64,000 nucleotides of DNA from Allokutzneria sp. NRRL B-24872 (GCF_002155965.1 NZ_MUMH01000025.1:1560-65559); one strand, 5' to 3'. Positions 16,435 through 26,487 are shown, counted from the stretch's first letter. Program-made: numbers and translations. Notes: generated by a model not told the origin, from the letters alone.

Positions 16435-17535
16435 TCAGGCGCCGTCGTAGCGCGAGAGCCAGTGCGCGTACTGCACGGGCAGCGTCGTCGTGGCGGGCGC
16501 GGGAACGCCCAGCTCGCGGGCGGCGCGGAACGGCCAGTGCGGTTCGGCGAGCAACGCGGTGCCGAGCACGACCAGGTCGACCTTGCCGGTGGCGACCAGC
16601 TCCTCGGCCTGCTGCGGGGTCCTGATCCGCCAGCTGGTCGACGTGGGCACTCCGGCCTCCTCGCGCACCCGCCCGGCGTACGGGCCGAGCATGGCGGGGC
16701 CCCACGGGATCTGACTGTCCACGGTGGAGAAACCCATGCTGACGTCGAGGAGGTCCATGCCCTCCTGCTTCAGCTCCCGCGCGGTCTCGATGCTCTCCAC
16801 CAGCGTGCGCTCGTCGTCGCCGTCGAACTCGATCACGCCGAGCCGGACGGTGAGCGGGCGGTCCTCGGGCCACACCTCCCGCACGGCGCGCAGCGTCTCG
16901 ACGAGGAAGCGCGCGCGGTTCTCGCGGCTGCCGCCGTAGGAGTCGGTGCGGTGGTTGGCGTGCCGCGACAGGAAGCTCTGCGCGAGGTAGCCGTGCGCGA
17001 AGTGCAGGTTCAGCCACTGGAAACCGAGGTCGCGGGCGCGCTCGGCGGCGGAGACGAAGTCGGCGCGGACCCGGGCGATGTCCTCCAGCGTCATCTCCGT
17101 TGGCACCTTGCCGAGGCCGCCGCCCAGCGGCACCGCGGACGGCGAGATCGTCGGCCAGCCGCGCGGGTCGTCGTCGGGGATGTGGTCATCGCCCTCCCAC
17201 GGCAGGTTCGCGCTGCCCTTGCGCCCGGCGTGGGCGAGCTGGATGCCCGGGACCGCGCCAGCGGACTTGATCAGGTCGACGGCCGGGGCCAGCGCCTTCG
17301 CCTGCTCGTCGTTCCACAGTCCGAGGCATCCGGGGGAGATCCGGCCCTCCGGTGAGACGGCCGTCGCCTCCACGGTGACCAGCCCGGCGCCGCCCCTGGC
17401 CAGTCCGGCCAGGTGGGAGAGGTGCCAGTCGTTGACCACGCCGTCGTCGGCGGAGTACTGGCACATCGGCGAGACCGCGATGCGGTTGCGCAGGGTGGCG
17501 CCCTTGAGCGAGAACGGGTCGAACAGCGTCGGCAA
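16435..17535 (-). CDS. NADH:flavin oxidoreductase (Old Yellow Enzyme)
   Basis: The 366-residue TIM-barrel FMN enzyme has the OYE signatures LFDPFSLKGATLRNRI with SPMCQYSADDG at the N-terminus, IQLAHAGRKGS, LHFAHGYLAQSFLS (active-site His/His-type pair and Tyr), and a C-terminal phosphate-binding VLGTALLAEPHWP. Such enzymes reduce activated C=C bonds. TTG 17535 is preferred: AAAGGAG lies 6 nt upstream and the protein then begins MPTLFDPF as in homologues. It starts 32 bp after the stop of the condensation-domain gene on the same strand, so it may act as a tailoring reductase of the PKS locus. Confidence 0.88.
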   Translation of the reverse strand: MPTLFDPFSLKGATLRNRIAVSPMCQYSADDGVVNDWHLSHLAGLARGGAGLVTVEATAVSPEGRISPGCLGLWNDEQAKALAPAVDLIKSAGAVPGIQLAHAGRKGSANLPWEGDDHIPDDDPRGWPTISPSAVPLGGGLGKVPTEMTLEDIARVRADFVSAAERARDLGFQWLNLHFAHGYLAQSFLSRHANHRTDSYGGSRENRARFLVETLRAVREVWPEDRPLTVRLGVIEFDGDDERTLVESIETARELKQEGMDLLDVSMGFSTVDSQIPWGPAMLGPYAGRVREEAGVPTSTSWRIRTPQQAEELVATGKVDLVVLGTALLAEPHWPFRAARELGVPAPATTTLPVQYAHWLSRYDGA

Positions 17536-17567
17536 GGCGAGCTCCTTTGTTCGAAAGTTCTCGTACA

Positions 17568-18890
17568 TTAGAACATGGTGGCGAGCAGCTCCAAGTAGCG
17601 CCGTCGGACGCCCTCCAGGCCGGAGACCGCGACGCCGTCGCAGGCCAGCTCGCCGACGTAACCGCCGTCCGCCCCGTCCCTGCCAGCGCAGTCCCACAGC
17701 ATCAGCCCGCAGTCCATGCCCTCGCCCAGCGGCGCGATCGGCAGCGACGCCAACCGCGCACCCAGCAGATCAGGCACGAGCCGCGAGCCGAAGCCCTGCA
17801 AGGCGAACTGGATGCCGAAGACGGGGTGCCGTCCGGCCGGGCGGGGCAGGTCGAGGTCGCTGAGCAGGACTTCGAAGGGCAGCCGCCCGTGCTCCATCGC
17901 GTTGACCCGCTCGCGGTGCACGAGAGCCACCGGGTCGCCGGAGCCGAGTTCCAAGCGCAGCAACAACAAGTCCCGCGCGCCGCTCACGGTTCGCTCGTCG
18001 TCGGCGTGCCAGCGGTGCGCGACGGGCACGGCGACGGTCATGTCCGAAGCACCCGTCACCTCCGCCAGGGTCTGGCCGAAAGCCGCGAGCAGCACGGTGA
18101 ACGGCGTCGTCCCGGAGGCAGCCGCACCTGCGCGAACGGTGTGCGCCAACGACGGCGGCACCACGACGGGGATGCTCTCCGGCGAGCCGGGAACAGCCAG
18201 CAGTGGCAGTCGAGGCGCGTCGCCGAGGCGTTGGAGCCAATAGCGTTGCGCTGCTTGGGCTTCCGGGCTCGCGAGGTAGGCGCGCTCGCGCCGGACCTGG
18301 TGCTGCGCGGACGGCGGCGGGGGGAGCTGGGCGCCCGCGTAGAGCTGGCCCAACTCCTCCATCAGCAGCGCCAACGACATGCCGTCGACGGCGCTGCCGT
18401 GCACGGTCAGCGTGAGCACGTGATCATCGCTGAGCGCGGCGGTGAGCAGCGGCGGACAGCTCGCGTGCGGGCGCGGCGGCTGGGAGCCCGGCACGAGCGG
18501 GACCGGGCACGGCGGGTGCACCAAGCGCGCGAATCCCCGAAGCCGCACGTAGGCCGTGCGCAGCACTTCGTGCCGGGCGACCAGTTCGCTCAGCGCGGCT
18601 TCGAGCGCGGCGCGGTCGGGCGGGCCGCTCAACGCGAAGGACATCGTGCGGACGCCAGCGGGCGCCTCGGCGAAGCGGTCGTCGACCCGACCACGCTCGA
18701 TCAGCAACGCCGGGGCGAGCCGTTTTCCGCCCTCCAGCAAGGAGATCAGCTCAGCGCGGGCGGCGCGCAAGGCCGCGCGGGCGGAGTCGGTGAAGACGCC
18801 GGGCGGGGCGAGGAAGCACAGTTCCCCGTCCTCGGTCCACAGCTCCACTCCCCGGTCGACCAGTTCGCCCACCGCTAGCAGGTCAGACAC
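17568..18890 (-). CDS. TubC-docking plus NRPS condensation-type protein, catalytic His missing
   Basis: This is a freestanding 440-residue protein. Residues about 3-52 match the TubC N-terminal docking domain (LVDRGVELW, FLAPPGVFT, then an alternating Ala/Arg/Leu helix), which recruits NRPS/PKS partners. Residues about 60-440 are a condensation fold with ARHEVLRTAY, VAVPVAHR and RLPFEVLLSDL. The HHxxxDG site reads VHGSAVDG: His164 and the Asp-Gly are kept but the second, catalytic His is Gly165. It may therefore bind or dock rather than condense, or work by an altered mechanism. It starts at GTG, overlapping the PKS stop by 8 nt. Confidence 0.85.
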   Translation of the reverse strand: MSDLLAVGELVDRGVELWTEDGELCFLAPPGVFTDSARAALRAARAELISLLEGGKRLAPALLIERGRVDDRFAEAPAGVRTMSFALSGPPDRAALEAALSELVARHEVLRTAYVRLRGFARLVHPPCPVPLVPGSQPPRPHASCPPLLTAALSDDHVLTLTVHGSAVDGMSLALLMEELGQLYAGAQLPPPPSAQHQVRRERAYLASPEAQAAQRYWLQRLGDAPRLPLLAVPGSPESIPVVVPPSLAHTVRAGAAASGTTPFTVLLAAFGQTLAEVTGASDMTVAVPVAHRWHADDERTVSGARDLLLLRLELGSGDPVALVHRERVNAMEHGRLPFEVLLSDLDLPRPAGRHPVFGIQFALQGFGSRLVPDLLGARLASLPIAPLGEGMDCGLMLWDCAGRDGADGGYVGELACDGVAVSGLEGVRRRYLELLATMF

Positions 18891-21800
18891 GGCCCGCCTG
18901 CATGCTGTCGTCGTCCATCCGCTCTCCGTCCGAGGTCAGCGCGTGCGCCAGGTCGCTCGCCAGGGTCGCCACGCTCGCACCGTCGAGCACTTGGCGCAAC
19001 GCCAGGGACACGCCGAACCGCGTGGAGATCGCGTTGCGCAGCTGCGTCGCCATGATCGAATCCACGCCGACCGCGGTCAACGGCTCCTGCTCGCCGAGAT
19101 CGTTGCTGGTCACGCCCACGACGCGGGCCACGGACGCCCACACCTCCGGCACGAGCCGCACGCGGGCGTCCTCGGAGGACAGGCCCCGGACGCAGTCGAA
19201 CGTCTCGCCAACTGCGACGGGGGCCGAACGCCCGAGCACGGCCAGCACCTCAGGACGCGTGCGCCGCATCTCGATGTTGTCCGCGCGAGCCACCAGACGA
19301 CCGTCGGAGGCGAACACCTCGACATGCCCGCGCAGACCGGTGGAGTCCTTGTGCGTGATCTCCGCACGCGCCCACAACTGCCCGGCGCCGGTCACCGCGA
19401 GGTCCAGGGAACCCATGCGCATGAACAACATCAGCCCCTCGGAGGAGGGCACCATCGCGTTGAACAGCTGCATGCACGCATCGAGCACGCCGACCTCGAA
19501 GCCGGTCGCGGTCGACGCGTCGGGCTCGGAGGAGAGCCGGGCGAGGACCACGCGCTCGGACACGTGCCACAGCCTGTCGATCAACGCGACGCTGGGGCCG
19601 AGGTCGAGCCCGCGCTCCTCACGCATCGCCTGGTAGAAGTCCGAACCAGGTCGCGAAGCGCCGTCGAGCTCGGCCAGGTCGAGCTGTCCGTCCAGCAGTA
19701 CCGCGCCGGTCCCGGCGGATGCGCGCGCGTGCTCGACCCACTCACCCGACTCGGCGTGCACGCTGACCGACGAGCCGTCGACGATCGTGTGGACGGTCTT
19801 CTCGGACTCAGCCACGACAAGGGCTTCGCTGATCGAGAGGTCCACCAAGCGAGAACTGCGAGTTGCCGCCGCGGCAAGCTCCGCGTAGACGCCGACGTGC
19901 ACGAGCCCGGCGCTGTCGGCGATGCCCGCTGGGGTGAGCACGGTCTCGTACTGCGTCTGCCGCAGCGGCGAGGAAACCTTGCGCCCCAACAGTCCCTGGC
20001 CCTCATCGCGCCCGCTGGCGGTGCGGTGCAACCCGTCGAGCCACAGCGTGCGGCGCTCGAAGGGATAGGTCGGCAGCGCGCACGGCTTGCCCGTGCTGGG
20101 GAAGCTGACGTCCACGCCCATCGCGTACAGCGAACCGAGGCTGTCCAGCAGCTGGCGAGTGTCGTTCTCCTTGCGCTTCAACGAGGACAGCCACGTCGCG
20201 GAGCTGGGCGCGCCGCGCTGGCCGAGGTCGGTGAGCGTGCTGTCCGCGCCGATCTCCACGAAGCACGTCACGCCGATGTCTTGCAGCGCCCGCACTCCGT
20301 CCCAGTAGCGGACGGGCTCACGCATGTGCCTGCGCCAGCGGTGGGAGTCGGTCAGCTCGCCGGGCGCGGCGATGGCGCCGGTGAGGTTGCTGGCGAACGG
20401 CAGCACCGGGTCGGCGATCGCGACGCGCTCGGCGACCGCCTCGAACCGGTCCAGCACGGGGTCGAGCAGCCGCGAGTGGAACGCGTGCGAGACGGGCAGC
20501 CGCCGGGAGCTGATTCCCAGGCGCCCCAACGTCGAAGCCAGCTCGTCGATCGCGTGGACCGGCCCGGAGAGCACGATCTCGGCAGGGCCGTTGTGCGCGG
20601 CGATCTCCACGCGGCCGGTCAGGTGCTCGATCTCCTCGGCGGTGGCGAACACCGCGAGCATGGCGCCCTCGTCGGCGGGCAGTTCGGCCATCAGCCTGCC
20701 GCGCTCCACGCACAGCCGCAGCCCCTCGCGCCAGTCCATCGCGCCGGAGGCGCAGGCAGCCGCGTACTCGCCGAGGCTGTGCCCCGCGACGGCCGCCGGA
20801 GCGACGCCGAAGGACATCCACAGGCGCGTCAGCGCGGCCTGCACGGCGAACAGCGCGGGCTGCGCGACGGCGGTGTCGGTGATCGCCGAGCCGTCGTTGT
20901 CAGTGCTCGCCGGGTAGAGCACGGGCAGCAGCGAGCCCCCTGTCGCGGCGTCGATCTCCTCGATGGCCTCGCGGTAGACCGGCCGCGTCTCGAACAGCTC
21001 GCGCCCCATGCCGACCGACGCCGTGCCCTGGCCGGAGTACAGGAACGCCACGGACGGAGCCGCATCGCGGGGAACGCGTCGCACGGATTCGATCTCGTCC
21101 AGCCGCGCAGCCATCTCTGCGGCGTCGGAGGCCACGACGGCGGTCCGCCACGCCAGGCGCGCGCGGCCGGTGTTCGCGGTGTGGCACACCTCGGCCAGCG
21201 AAGCGGCACCCGAGCGCAGGTGGTCCGCGTACTGCCCGGCGAGCGTGCGCAGCGCGGACTCCGTGTGCGCCGACACGGTCAGAACATGTGCGGGTGCAAC
21301 GGAAACAGTCGACGAAGACTCGAAGGACTCCAGCAGCACGTGCACGTTGGTCCCGCTGAAGCCGAAAGCGCTGACCCCGGCGACACGCCGACCCGTCCAC
21401 TCCACAGTGGACAGTGGGATGCGCACGCCGAGGGCGTCGAGCGCGGGGTTGAGCTGGCGGACCGGCTGACCCGGCACGACGCCGTGCTGGACGCACAGCA
21501 CCGCCTTGATCAGCCCGGCGACACCGGCCGCCGCCTCCGCGTGCCCGATCACGGCCTTGGCGGAGCCGAGCAGCACGGAGTCACCGAGGACCGAGCTGAC
21601 CGCGGCGACCTCGATCGGATCGCCGACCGCGGTCCCGGTGCCGTGGCACTCGACGTAGCCGACGTCCTCCGGCGCGAGCCGCGCGTCGGCGAGCGCGGCG
21701 GTGACGACCTCCGACTGCGCGCGCCCGCTCGGCACGGTGATGCCGTTGGAGCGCCCGTCCTGGTTGACCGCGCTGCCCTGGATCACCGCGAGCACGGTGT

Positions 21801-22515
21801 CCCCGGCGGCCTCGGCGTCGGAGAGCCGCTTGAGCACGACCATCCCGCAGCCCTCGGCGCGGCCGTACCCGTCGGCGTCGGCCTCGAACGTCCGGCTGCG
21901 GCCGTCGGAGGACAGCGCGCCCATCCGGTCGAGCACGGTGGACAGCTCGGGCAGCAGCACCAGGTTCGCGCCGCCGGCCAGCGCCAGGTCGGACTCGCCG
22001 CCGCGCAGCTGCCGCACGGCCTGGTGCACCGCGAGCAGCGACGAGGAGCACGCGGACTCCACGGCCAGCGCCGGGCCGCGCAGGTCGAGCAGGTAGGACA
22101 GCCGCCCCGGCGCCATGCTCAGCATGTTGCCGGTGAACGCGTACGGGCTCAGCCGTTCGGGATCGGCCTGGAACTGGCGGTGCAGGTAGTCCGGGCTGAT
22201 CAGGCCGAGGTAGACGGCGGTGTTGCTGCCCGCGAGCCGGTCGGGGGCCTGGCCCGCGCGCTCCAGCGCCTCCCACGCGACCTCCAGGAACAGCCGGTGC
22301 TGCGGGTCCATCGCGGCGGCCTCGGTCGGGGTGAGCCCGAAGAACGCGGCGTCGAAGCCGTCGACCCGCTCCAGCAGCAGGCCGTCGCCCGCCCGGCCGG
22401 AGCGCACGGGTTCGCCGTCGAGCAGGGCCGTCCAGTAGGACTCGGGGGTGGAGATGCCGCCGGGGAACCGGCAGGCCATGCCGACGACCGCGATGGGCTC
22501 GTGTGCGTGCGCCAT
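18883..22515 (-). CDS. Type I polyketide synthase, KS-AT-DH*-ACP
   Basis: A 1210-residue single-module PKS. The KS (about 5-425) has active Cys156 in VESACSSSL, then HGTGT and GHAEAAAG. The AT (about 500-800) has GHSLGEYAA and the malonyl-type HAFH. A DH-fold region (about 870-1110) has lost the HxxxG histidine: ADS stands where ADH is expected, although LDACMQ keeps the second-half Asp. The ACP (about 1125-1195) has GVDSI. There is no KR, ER, TE or C-terminal reductase. ATG 22515 starts [15 protein letters not shown] as typical KS domains do. It overlaps the condensation gene downstream. It would add one malonyl unit, probably leaving a beta-keto group unless partners act. Confidence 0.92.
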   Translation of the reverse strand: MAHAHEPIAVVGMACRFPGGISTPESYWTALLDGEPVRSGRAGDGLLLERVDGFDAAFFGLTPTEAAAMDPQHRLFLEVAWEALERAGQAPDRLAGSNTAVYLGLISPDYLHRQFQADPERLSPYAFTGNMLSMAPGRLSYLLDLRGPALAVESACSSSLLAVHQAVRQLRGGESDLALAGGANLVLLPELSTVLDRMGALSSDGRSRTFEADADGYGRAEGCGMVVLKRLSDAEAAGDTVLAVIQGSAVNQDGRSNGITVPSGRAQSEVVTAALADARLAPEDVGYVECHGTGTAVGDPIEVAAVSSVLGDSVLLGSAKAVIGHAEAAAGVAGLIKAVLCVQHGVVPGQPVRQLNPALDALGVRIPLSTVEWTGRRVAGVSAFGFSGTNVHVLLESFESSSTVSVAPAHVLTVSAHTESALRTLAGQYADHLRSGAASLAEVCHTANTGRARLAWRTAVVASDAAEMAARLDEIESVRRVPRDAAPSVAFLYSGQGTASVGMGRELFETRPVYREAIEEIDAATGGSLLPVLYPASTDNDGSAITDTAVAQPALFAVQAALTRLWMSFGVAPAAVAGHSLGEYAAACASGAMDWREGLRLCVERGRLMAELPADEGAMLAVFATAEEIEHLTGRVEIAAHNGPAEIVLSGPVHAIDELASTLGRLGISSRRLPVSHAFHSRLLDPVLDRFEAVAERVAIADPVLPFASNLTGAIAAPGELTDSHRWRRHMREPVRYWDGVRALQDIGVTCFVEIGADSTLTDLGQRGAPSSATWLSSLKRKENDTRQLLDSLGSLYAMGVDVSFPSTGKPCALPTYPFERRTLWLDGLHRTASGRDEGQGLLGRKVSSPLRQTQYETVLTPAGIADSAGLVHVGVYAELAAAATRSSRLVDLSISEALVVAESEKTVHTIVDGSSVSVHAESGEWVEHARASAGTGAVLLDGQLDLAELDGASRPGSDFYQAMREERGLDLGPSVALIDRLWHVSERVVLARLSSEPDASTATGFEVGVLDACMQLFNAMVPSSEGLMLFMRMGSLDLAVTGAGQLWARAEITHKDSTGLRGHVEVFASDGRLVARADNIEMRRTRPEVLAVLGRSAPVAVGETFDCVRGLSSEDARVRLVPEVWASVARVVGVTSNDLGEQEPLTAVGVDSIMATQLRNAISTRFGVSLALRQVLDGASVATLASDLAHALTSDGERMDDDSMQAGRV

Positions 22516-22746
22516 GCTCGTGTGTTCCGTTCTGAGCTGTGGAGGAATGGGATCGGGGTGCTCTGCGGCCCGAATCGCAAATCTTCTTCGCGAATTCGGG
22601 TGCGGCACTCACGCGGCTTCCGGTCTGGAATGTAGCGTCCGAGTGATGGGCCGGGCAGCGCGAGTTACGAACAATGGCGCAGGTCACAGGCTAACCTCAA
22701 CGGCGTGTGAAGCCCTTATTACGGTTCGCCGCAGGGGCGACTTTCG

Positions 22747-22762
22747 CTTGACCGATCAAGCG
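22747..22762. promoter_or_regulatory. Palindrome in the divergent PKS/radical SAM promoter region
   Basis: GCTTGA and TCAAGC flank a CCGA centre. The palindrome overlaps a possible -35 (TTGACC at 22749) for the radical SAM arm, with a weak -10 (TTAGCT at 22773) 18 bp further on. This is the best operator candidate in the 414-bp region 22516-22929. Confidence 0.45.
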
Positions 22763-22835
22763 ATCGGGGTGTTAGCTTCATTCGGCTTCCACCGAAAGCG
22801 CGGCCAGCTCGATCGAGCCCGCTTTCCCTCTTCTG

Positions 22836-22870
22836 GTCCGACCTCCCCTCAAAGGCTGAGCAGGTCGGAC
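22836..22870 (+). promoter_or_regulatory. Leader hairpin upstream of the radical SAM gene
   Basis: GTCCGACCT (22836-22844) and AGGTCGGAC (22862-22870) can form a 9-bp stem in the 5' leader, 60 nt before the start codon. No known riboswitch is recognised. It could be an attenuator or simply a stabilising leader structure. Confidence 0.4.
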
Positions 22871-22929
22871 GGCACAACCCGAAAACCGTTCCCGGAGCGA
22901 CGCAGCTCACTCCTGCCGTGAGGAAGAGA

Positions 22930-23928
22930 ATGTCCCTGACCGTCCCAGAGCTCACCGAGATGCTGCGCGCCCGTGGGGAGGCGCAGGACCAGCTGTTTTC
23001 CGAGGCACGTCGCTGCCGCTCCGCCGCACGCGGCGAGGTCGCGGTGCTGCGCGGAGTCGTCGAGGTCACCAATCTCTGCCGGGTCAACTGCGACTACTGC
23101 CCGATGCGGCGCGACAACACCGCGTCGAACTCGATCTATGTGCTCGACGCCGGCCAGATCGTGGAGCGGGCGCGCGAGATCCACGCCGCCGGGATCGACG
23201 TGGTGTTCCTCCAAGCGGGTGAGATCCCGAAGACCACGAAGATCGTGGGCGAGGCCATTCCGCGCATTCGAGAGCTGTTTAACGACAAAGTTGAGATCTT
23301 GCTCAACCTCGGTAACAAGAAGCGCTCCGAGTACGCCTATCTCAAGGACCAGGGCGCGACCAGCTACATCCTCAAGCACGAGACCAGCGACCCCGAGCTG
23401 TACGCGAAACTCCGTCACGAGACCTTCGAGTCGCGGATGCGCTGCATGGAGGACCTGCTCGACCTCGGCTACAAGGTCGGCACCGGCGCGATGAGCGGGC
23501 TGCCCGGCCAGAGCCTGGAGAGCGTCGCCGAGGACATCCTGCTGGCCAAGCGGCTCGGCGTGCACATGTCCAGCATCGCGCCGTTCATCCCGGCGCCGGG
23601 CACCCCGCTGGAGACGCACGGCTACGGCGACGTGAACGTGGCGCTCAACGCCATCGCCGCCATGCGGATCGTCGAGCCGAACTGGCTGATCCCCTCGGTC
23701 AGCGCGCTGGCCAAGACCCGCGACGACGGGCAGCTGCGCGGTTTCCAGGCGGGCGCCAACGTCATGACGGTCAACTTCTCCGACCCGTCGAGCGCCGGGA
23801 AGTACCTCATCTACGGCAAGGACCGCTTCGTGGTCCGCCGCGAGCACGCCACCCGCGCGCTCACCGGCGCCGGGATGTCGGTCACGGGCTCGGTGTTCCT
23901 GCGCGAGCTGATGGGCACGGGCGCGTGA
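22930..23928 (+). CDS. HydE/PylB-like radical SAM enzyme
   Basis: The 332-residue protein has the cluster motif CRVNCDYC (CxxxCxxC) near residue 45. It is followed by RRDN, FLQAGEIP, LKHETSDPELYAKLR, GTGAMSGLPGQS and APFIPAPGTPLE, which together match HydE, with PylB and BioB more distant. HydE-type enzymes carry out S-adenosylmethionine radical chemistry on small thiol or amino acid substrates; no hydrogenase genes are nearby. GAGGA stands 5 nt before ATG 22930. It opens the plus-strand arm of the biosynthetic locus, and its stop overlaps the ligase start. It could make an unusual building block; the substrate is unknown. Confidence 0.85.
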   Translation: MSLTVPELTEMLRARGEAQDQLFSEARRCRSAARGEVAVLRGVVEVTNLCRVNCDYCPMRRDNTASNSIYVLDAGQIVERAREIHAAGIDVVFLQAGEIPKTTKIVGEAIPRIRELFNDKVEILLNLGNKKRSEYAYLKDQGATSYILKHETSDPELYAKLRHETFESRMRCMEDLLDLGYKVGTGAMSGLPGQSLESVAEDILLAKRLGVHMSSIAPFIPAPGTPLETHGYGDVNVALNAIAAMRIVEPNWLIPSVSALAKTRDDGQLRGFQAGANVMTVNFSDPSSAGKYLIYGKDRFVVRREHATRALTGAGMSVTGSVFLRELMGTGA

Positions 23929-25511
23929 TGAAGGCCGACAAGATCGCGATCGTCATGGACGACCGCACCATGACCCACGGCGAGCTGGACGAGCGGGTCG
24001 CGCGCATGGCGCACCTGCTGCGCGGCTCGCTGGAGCCGGGGGAGCGGGTCGCCGTCCTGCTCGACACCTGCCCCGAGTACCTGGTGACGTGCCTGGCCGC
24101 CGAGCTGGCCGGGGTGGACTTCATCCCGGTGAACGTGCACCTCACCCCCGAGGAAGCGGCCTACATCGTCAACGACGGTGACGCCCGCCTCGTCGTGACC
24201 TCGGTCGGCGCCGCCGGGCTGGCCAGCATGCTGGTCGACCTGACGCCGTCGGTCCGCAGGCGCCTGGTGGTCGGCGGTGCGCTGGCCGGCCACCAGGACT
24301 TCGACCACGCCCTGGAGGGCCAGCCCAGCACGCCGGTCGAGGAGACCGAGCCGGGCAAGGTCGTCGTCTACACCTCGGGAACCACCGGCCGCCCCAAGGG
24401 CATCATCGCCGAGCGGCCCACGACGGGCGGCCCCGGCGACTGGTTCGTGCCGATGATGACCGAACTGCTCGACGGCGACGAGAACAGCGTCAGCCTCACG
24501 CCGGGTCCGCTGCACCACGGCGCCCCGCTGCGGTGGTCGCGCGCCACGCTGAAGCTCGGCGCCACGCTCGTGCTGCTGTCCCGCTTCGACCGCCGCGGGC
24601 TGCTGGAGGCCGTGCAGCGGCATCGCGTCACGCACCTGCAGATCGTTCCCGCGATGATGCAGCGCGTCCTCAAGCTCTCGCCGCAGGTGCGCGCCTCCTA
24701 CGACGTGTCCAGCCTGCGCGCGGTCATGCACACCGCCGCGCCGTGCCCGCCGCAGGTCCGCGCCGAGTGGATCGACTGGGTCGGCGAGAAGGTCTGGGAC
24801 GTCTACACCAGCTCCGAGGGCTTCGGCAGGGCGATCATCGGCGCGCGGGAGAGCGCGACGCGGCCCGGCTCGGTCGGTCGCCCGATCGGCTGCGAGATCC
24901 ACGCCTGCGACGGCGCCGGGAACGTGCTGCCGCCCGGCCGGACCGGGGTGCTGTGGTTCTCCGGGCTCGGCGGGGCCCCGACGCCGAACCGGATCGCCTA
25001 CCGCAACGCGCCGGAGAAGACCGCCGCCCTGTACAACCAGCGCGGCTGGGCCTCGGTCGGCGACATCGGGCACGTGGACGAGGACGGCTACGTCTACCTG
25101 ACCGACCGCCGGGCCGACACCGTGATCGTCAACGGCGTCAACGTGTTCCCGCGCGAAGCCGAGGACGCCCTCCTTGCGCACCCGGCCGTCGCCGACGTCG
25201 CGGTGATCGGGGTCCCGGACGCGATGATGGGCGAGCGGCTGCTCGCGGTCGTCGAGCCGGTCGAGTCCGCCGTGCCGGGCTCCGAGCTGGCCGCCGAGCT
25301 GATCGCCTTCTGCCGCACCAGGATCGCCGCGTTCAAGTGCCCGAGGAACGTCGAGTTCGTCGACTGCCTCCCGCGCGGCGCCGAGGGCAAGCTGCGCCGC
25401 CGCCAGGTCCGCGACGCCCACCGCGAAGACGCGAAAGGCGCCCTGTCGATGGTGATAAGCCTCGGCGACGCGTGCGGTTGCCCCAAGCACAAGCGGGCGT
25501 ACGCGAGGTGA
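23928..25511 (+). CDS. ANL-superfamily acyl/aryl-CoA ligase-like enzyme with Cys-rich tail
   Basis: The 527-residue adenylate-forming enzyme has P-loop motif YTSGTTGRPKG (near 145), the A5-like YTSSEGFGRA, A8 DRRADTVIVNGVNVFPRE, and A10 GAEGKLRRR with the catalytic Lys. It should activate a carboxylic acid as acyl-AMP and load CoA or a carrier protein. The C-terminus extends past the usual end with GDACGCPKHKRAYAR, a short Cys/Lys-rich tail not expected in the family. The start overlaps the radical SAM stop (a GTG one codon earlier is possible), and the stop overlaps the hydrolase start. There is no PCP in the locus besides the PKS ACP. Confidence 0.88.
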   Translation: MKADKIAIVMDDRTMTHGELDERVARMAHLLRGSLEPGERVAVLLDTCPEYLVTCLAAELAGVDFIPVNVHLTPEEAAYIVNDGDARLVVTSVGAAGLASMLVDLTPSVRRRLVVGGALAGHQDFDHALEGQPSTPVEETEPGKVVVYTSGTTGRPKGIIAERPTTGGPGDWFVPMMTELLDGDENSVSLTPGPLHHGAPLRWSRATLKLGATLVLLSRFDRRGLLEAVQRHRVTHLQIVPAMMQRVLKLSPQVRASYDVSSLRAVMHTAAPCPPQVRAEWIDWVGEKVWDVYTSSEGFGRAIIGARESATRPGSVGRPIGCEIHACDGAGNVLPPGRTGVLWFSGLGGAPTPNRIAYRNAPEKTAALYNQRGWASVGDIGHVDEDGYVYLTDRRADTVIVNGVNVFPREAEDALLAHPAVADVAVIGVPDAMMGERLLAVVEPVESAVPGSELAAELIAFCRTRIAAFKCPRNVEFVDCLPRGAEGKLRRRQVRDAHREDAKGALSMVISLGDACGCPKHKRAYAR

Positions 25512-26416
25512 CCACCGGCATGTTCCTGGGGCAGCTCAAGGACTCCGTCGTCGACCTGCTCGCCGAGGGACGCCACGCCGAGGCCCGCGAGCTGGCCATG
25601 CGGGCGCACGGCGGCTACCCCAAGCAGCGCGCGCTGACCGAGGCTTGGGTCGCGGAGACGCTGTGCCGCACCGGGGACGATGACGCCGCGATCGCCGTGC
25701 TGCGCGAGGCGCTCGACGAGGGGCTGTGGTGGTGGGAGGAGATCCTGACCATCAACCCGCCGCTGCGCTCGCTGCTCGGACGCGCCGACTTCGCCGAGAT
25801 CGTGCGCCGGTCGGAGCAGCGCCGCGACCGGACTCCCCAGGACGTGCCGCCCATGGTGTACGAGCCCGAGGGGCGGCCGCGCGGCGTGCTCGTCCCGCTG
25901 CACGCCCGCACCGACCGCCACCGCGGCTTCGCCCGCAGGTGGAGCGCGGCCTGCGAGGCGGGACTGCTCGTCGTGGTGCCGCAGAGCCGCGAACTGACCA
26001 CGTCGGACGGTGACGTCGGCTGGATCGACGAGGACCAGGCCCGCGCGCAGGTCGCGCAGCTGTGCGCCTCCGTCGCGGACGGCCTTCCGGTGGTGCTCGC
26101 CGGGTACTCGCAGGGCGCCCGCTTCGCCCTGGAATGGACCATGAGCGACGCCGTGCCCGAGGCGACCGGTTTCCTCGCGCTGTGCCCTCCAGAGGACCGC
26201 ATGCCGGTCATCGCCGATCCGGCCCGCCGTCCGCGCGGCTACGTGTTCACCGGCGAGCACGACGACGACCGCCCCGCCGCCGAGCGCTTCGCCGCCGAGC
26301 TGGCCCGGCACGGCTTCGACACCGGGCTTGAGGTCATGGCCGAGACCGGCCACACCTATCCCAAGGACTTCGCCGAGCGGCTTCTGCGCGCACTCGGCCA
26401 CGTGCTCCCGCACTGA
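25508..26416 (+). CDS. Alpha/beta hydrolase with TPR-like N-terminus
   Basis: The 302-residue protein has two parts. Residues about 5-110 are helical and TPR-like (repeated Ala/Glu/Leu helices ending in a LWWWEEILTINPPLRSL segment). Residues about 115-302 form an alpha/beta hydrolase with nucleophile motif GYSQGA and a C-terminal GHTYP histidine. It may serve as a trans-acting thioesterase, since the PKS has no TE; this is inference. GTG 25508 overlaps the ligase stop (GTGA); an ATG at 25520 is the alternative. It ends the radical SAM-ligase-hydrolase operon. Confidence 0.8.
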   Translation: MTTGMFLGQLKDSVVDLLAEGRHAEARELAMRAHGGYPKQRALTEAWVAETLCRTGDDDAAIAVLREALDEGLWWWEEILTINPPLRSLLGRADFAEIVRRSEQRRDRTPQDVPPMVYEPEGRPRGVLVPLHARTDRHRGFARRWSAACEAGLLVVVPQSRELTTSDGDVGWIDEDQARAQVAQLCASVADGLPVVLAGYSQGARFALEWTMSDAVPEATGFLALCPPEDRMPVIADPARRPRGYVFTGEHDDDRPAAERFAAELARHGFDTGLEVMAETGHTYPKDFAERLLRALGHVLPH

Positions 26417-26475
26417 GCGGAATACGCGAAAATCCTTTCTTCGGCACGTGAGTTCCGCACACGTACGAGTGCCGT

Positions 26476-26487
26476 GAGAGCGCTCTC
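26476..26487. promoter_or_regulatory. LacI-like palindrome GAGAGCGCTCTC
   Basis: A perfect 12-bp palindrome with the CG-centred GAGCGCTC core typical of LacI-family operators in actinobacteria. No lacI gene is in the window, so any link is speculative. It lies in the 345-bp gap 26417-26761 after the hydrolase gene. Confidence 0.35.

Noticed and set aside
18556-22635. A 1359-codon open frame on the plus strand opposite the PKS
   Set aside because: It is antisense to a fully motif-supported PKS, low in complexity (Arg/Gly/His/Gln-rich), and results from GC-rich codon bias.
22930-23928. Hydrogenase maturation locus
   Set aside because: The enzyme is HydE-like, but HydF, HydG and hydrogenase subunits are absent and the partners are biosynthetic.
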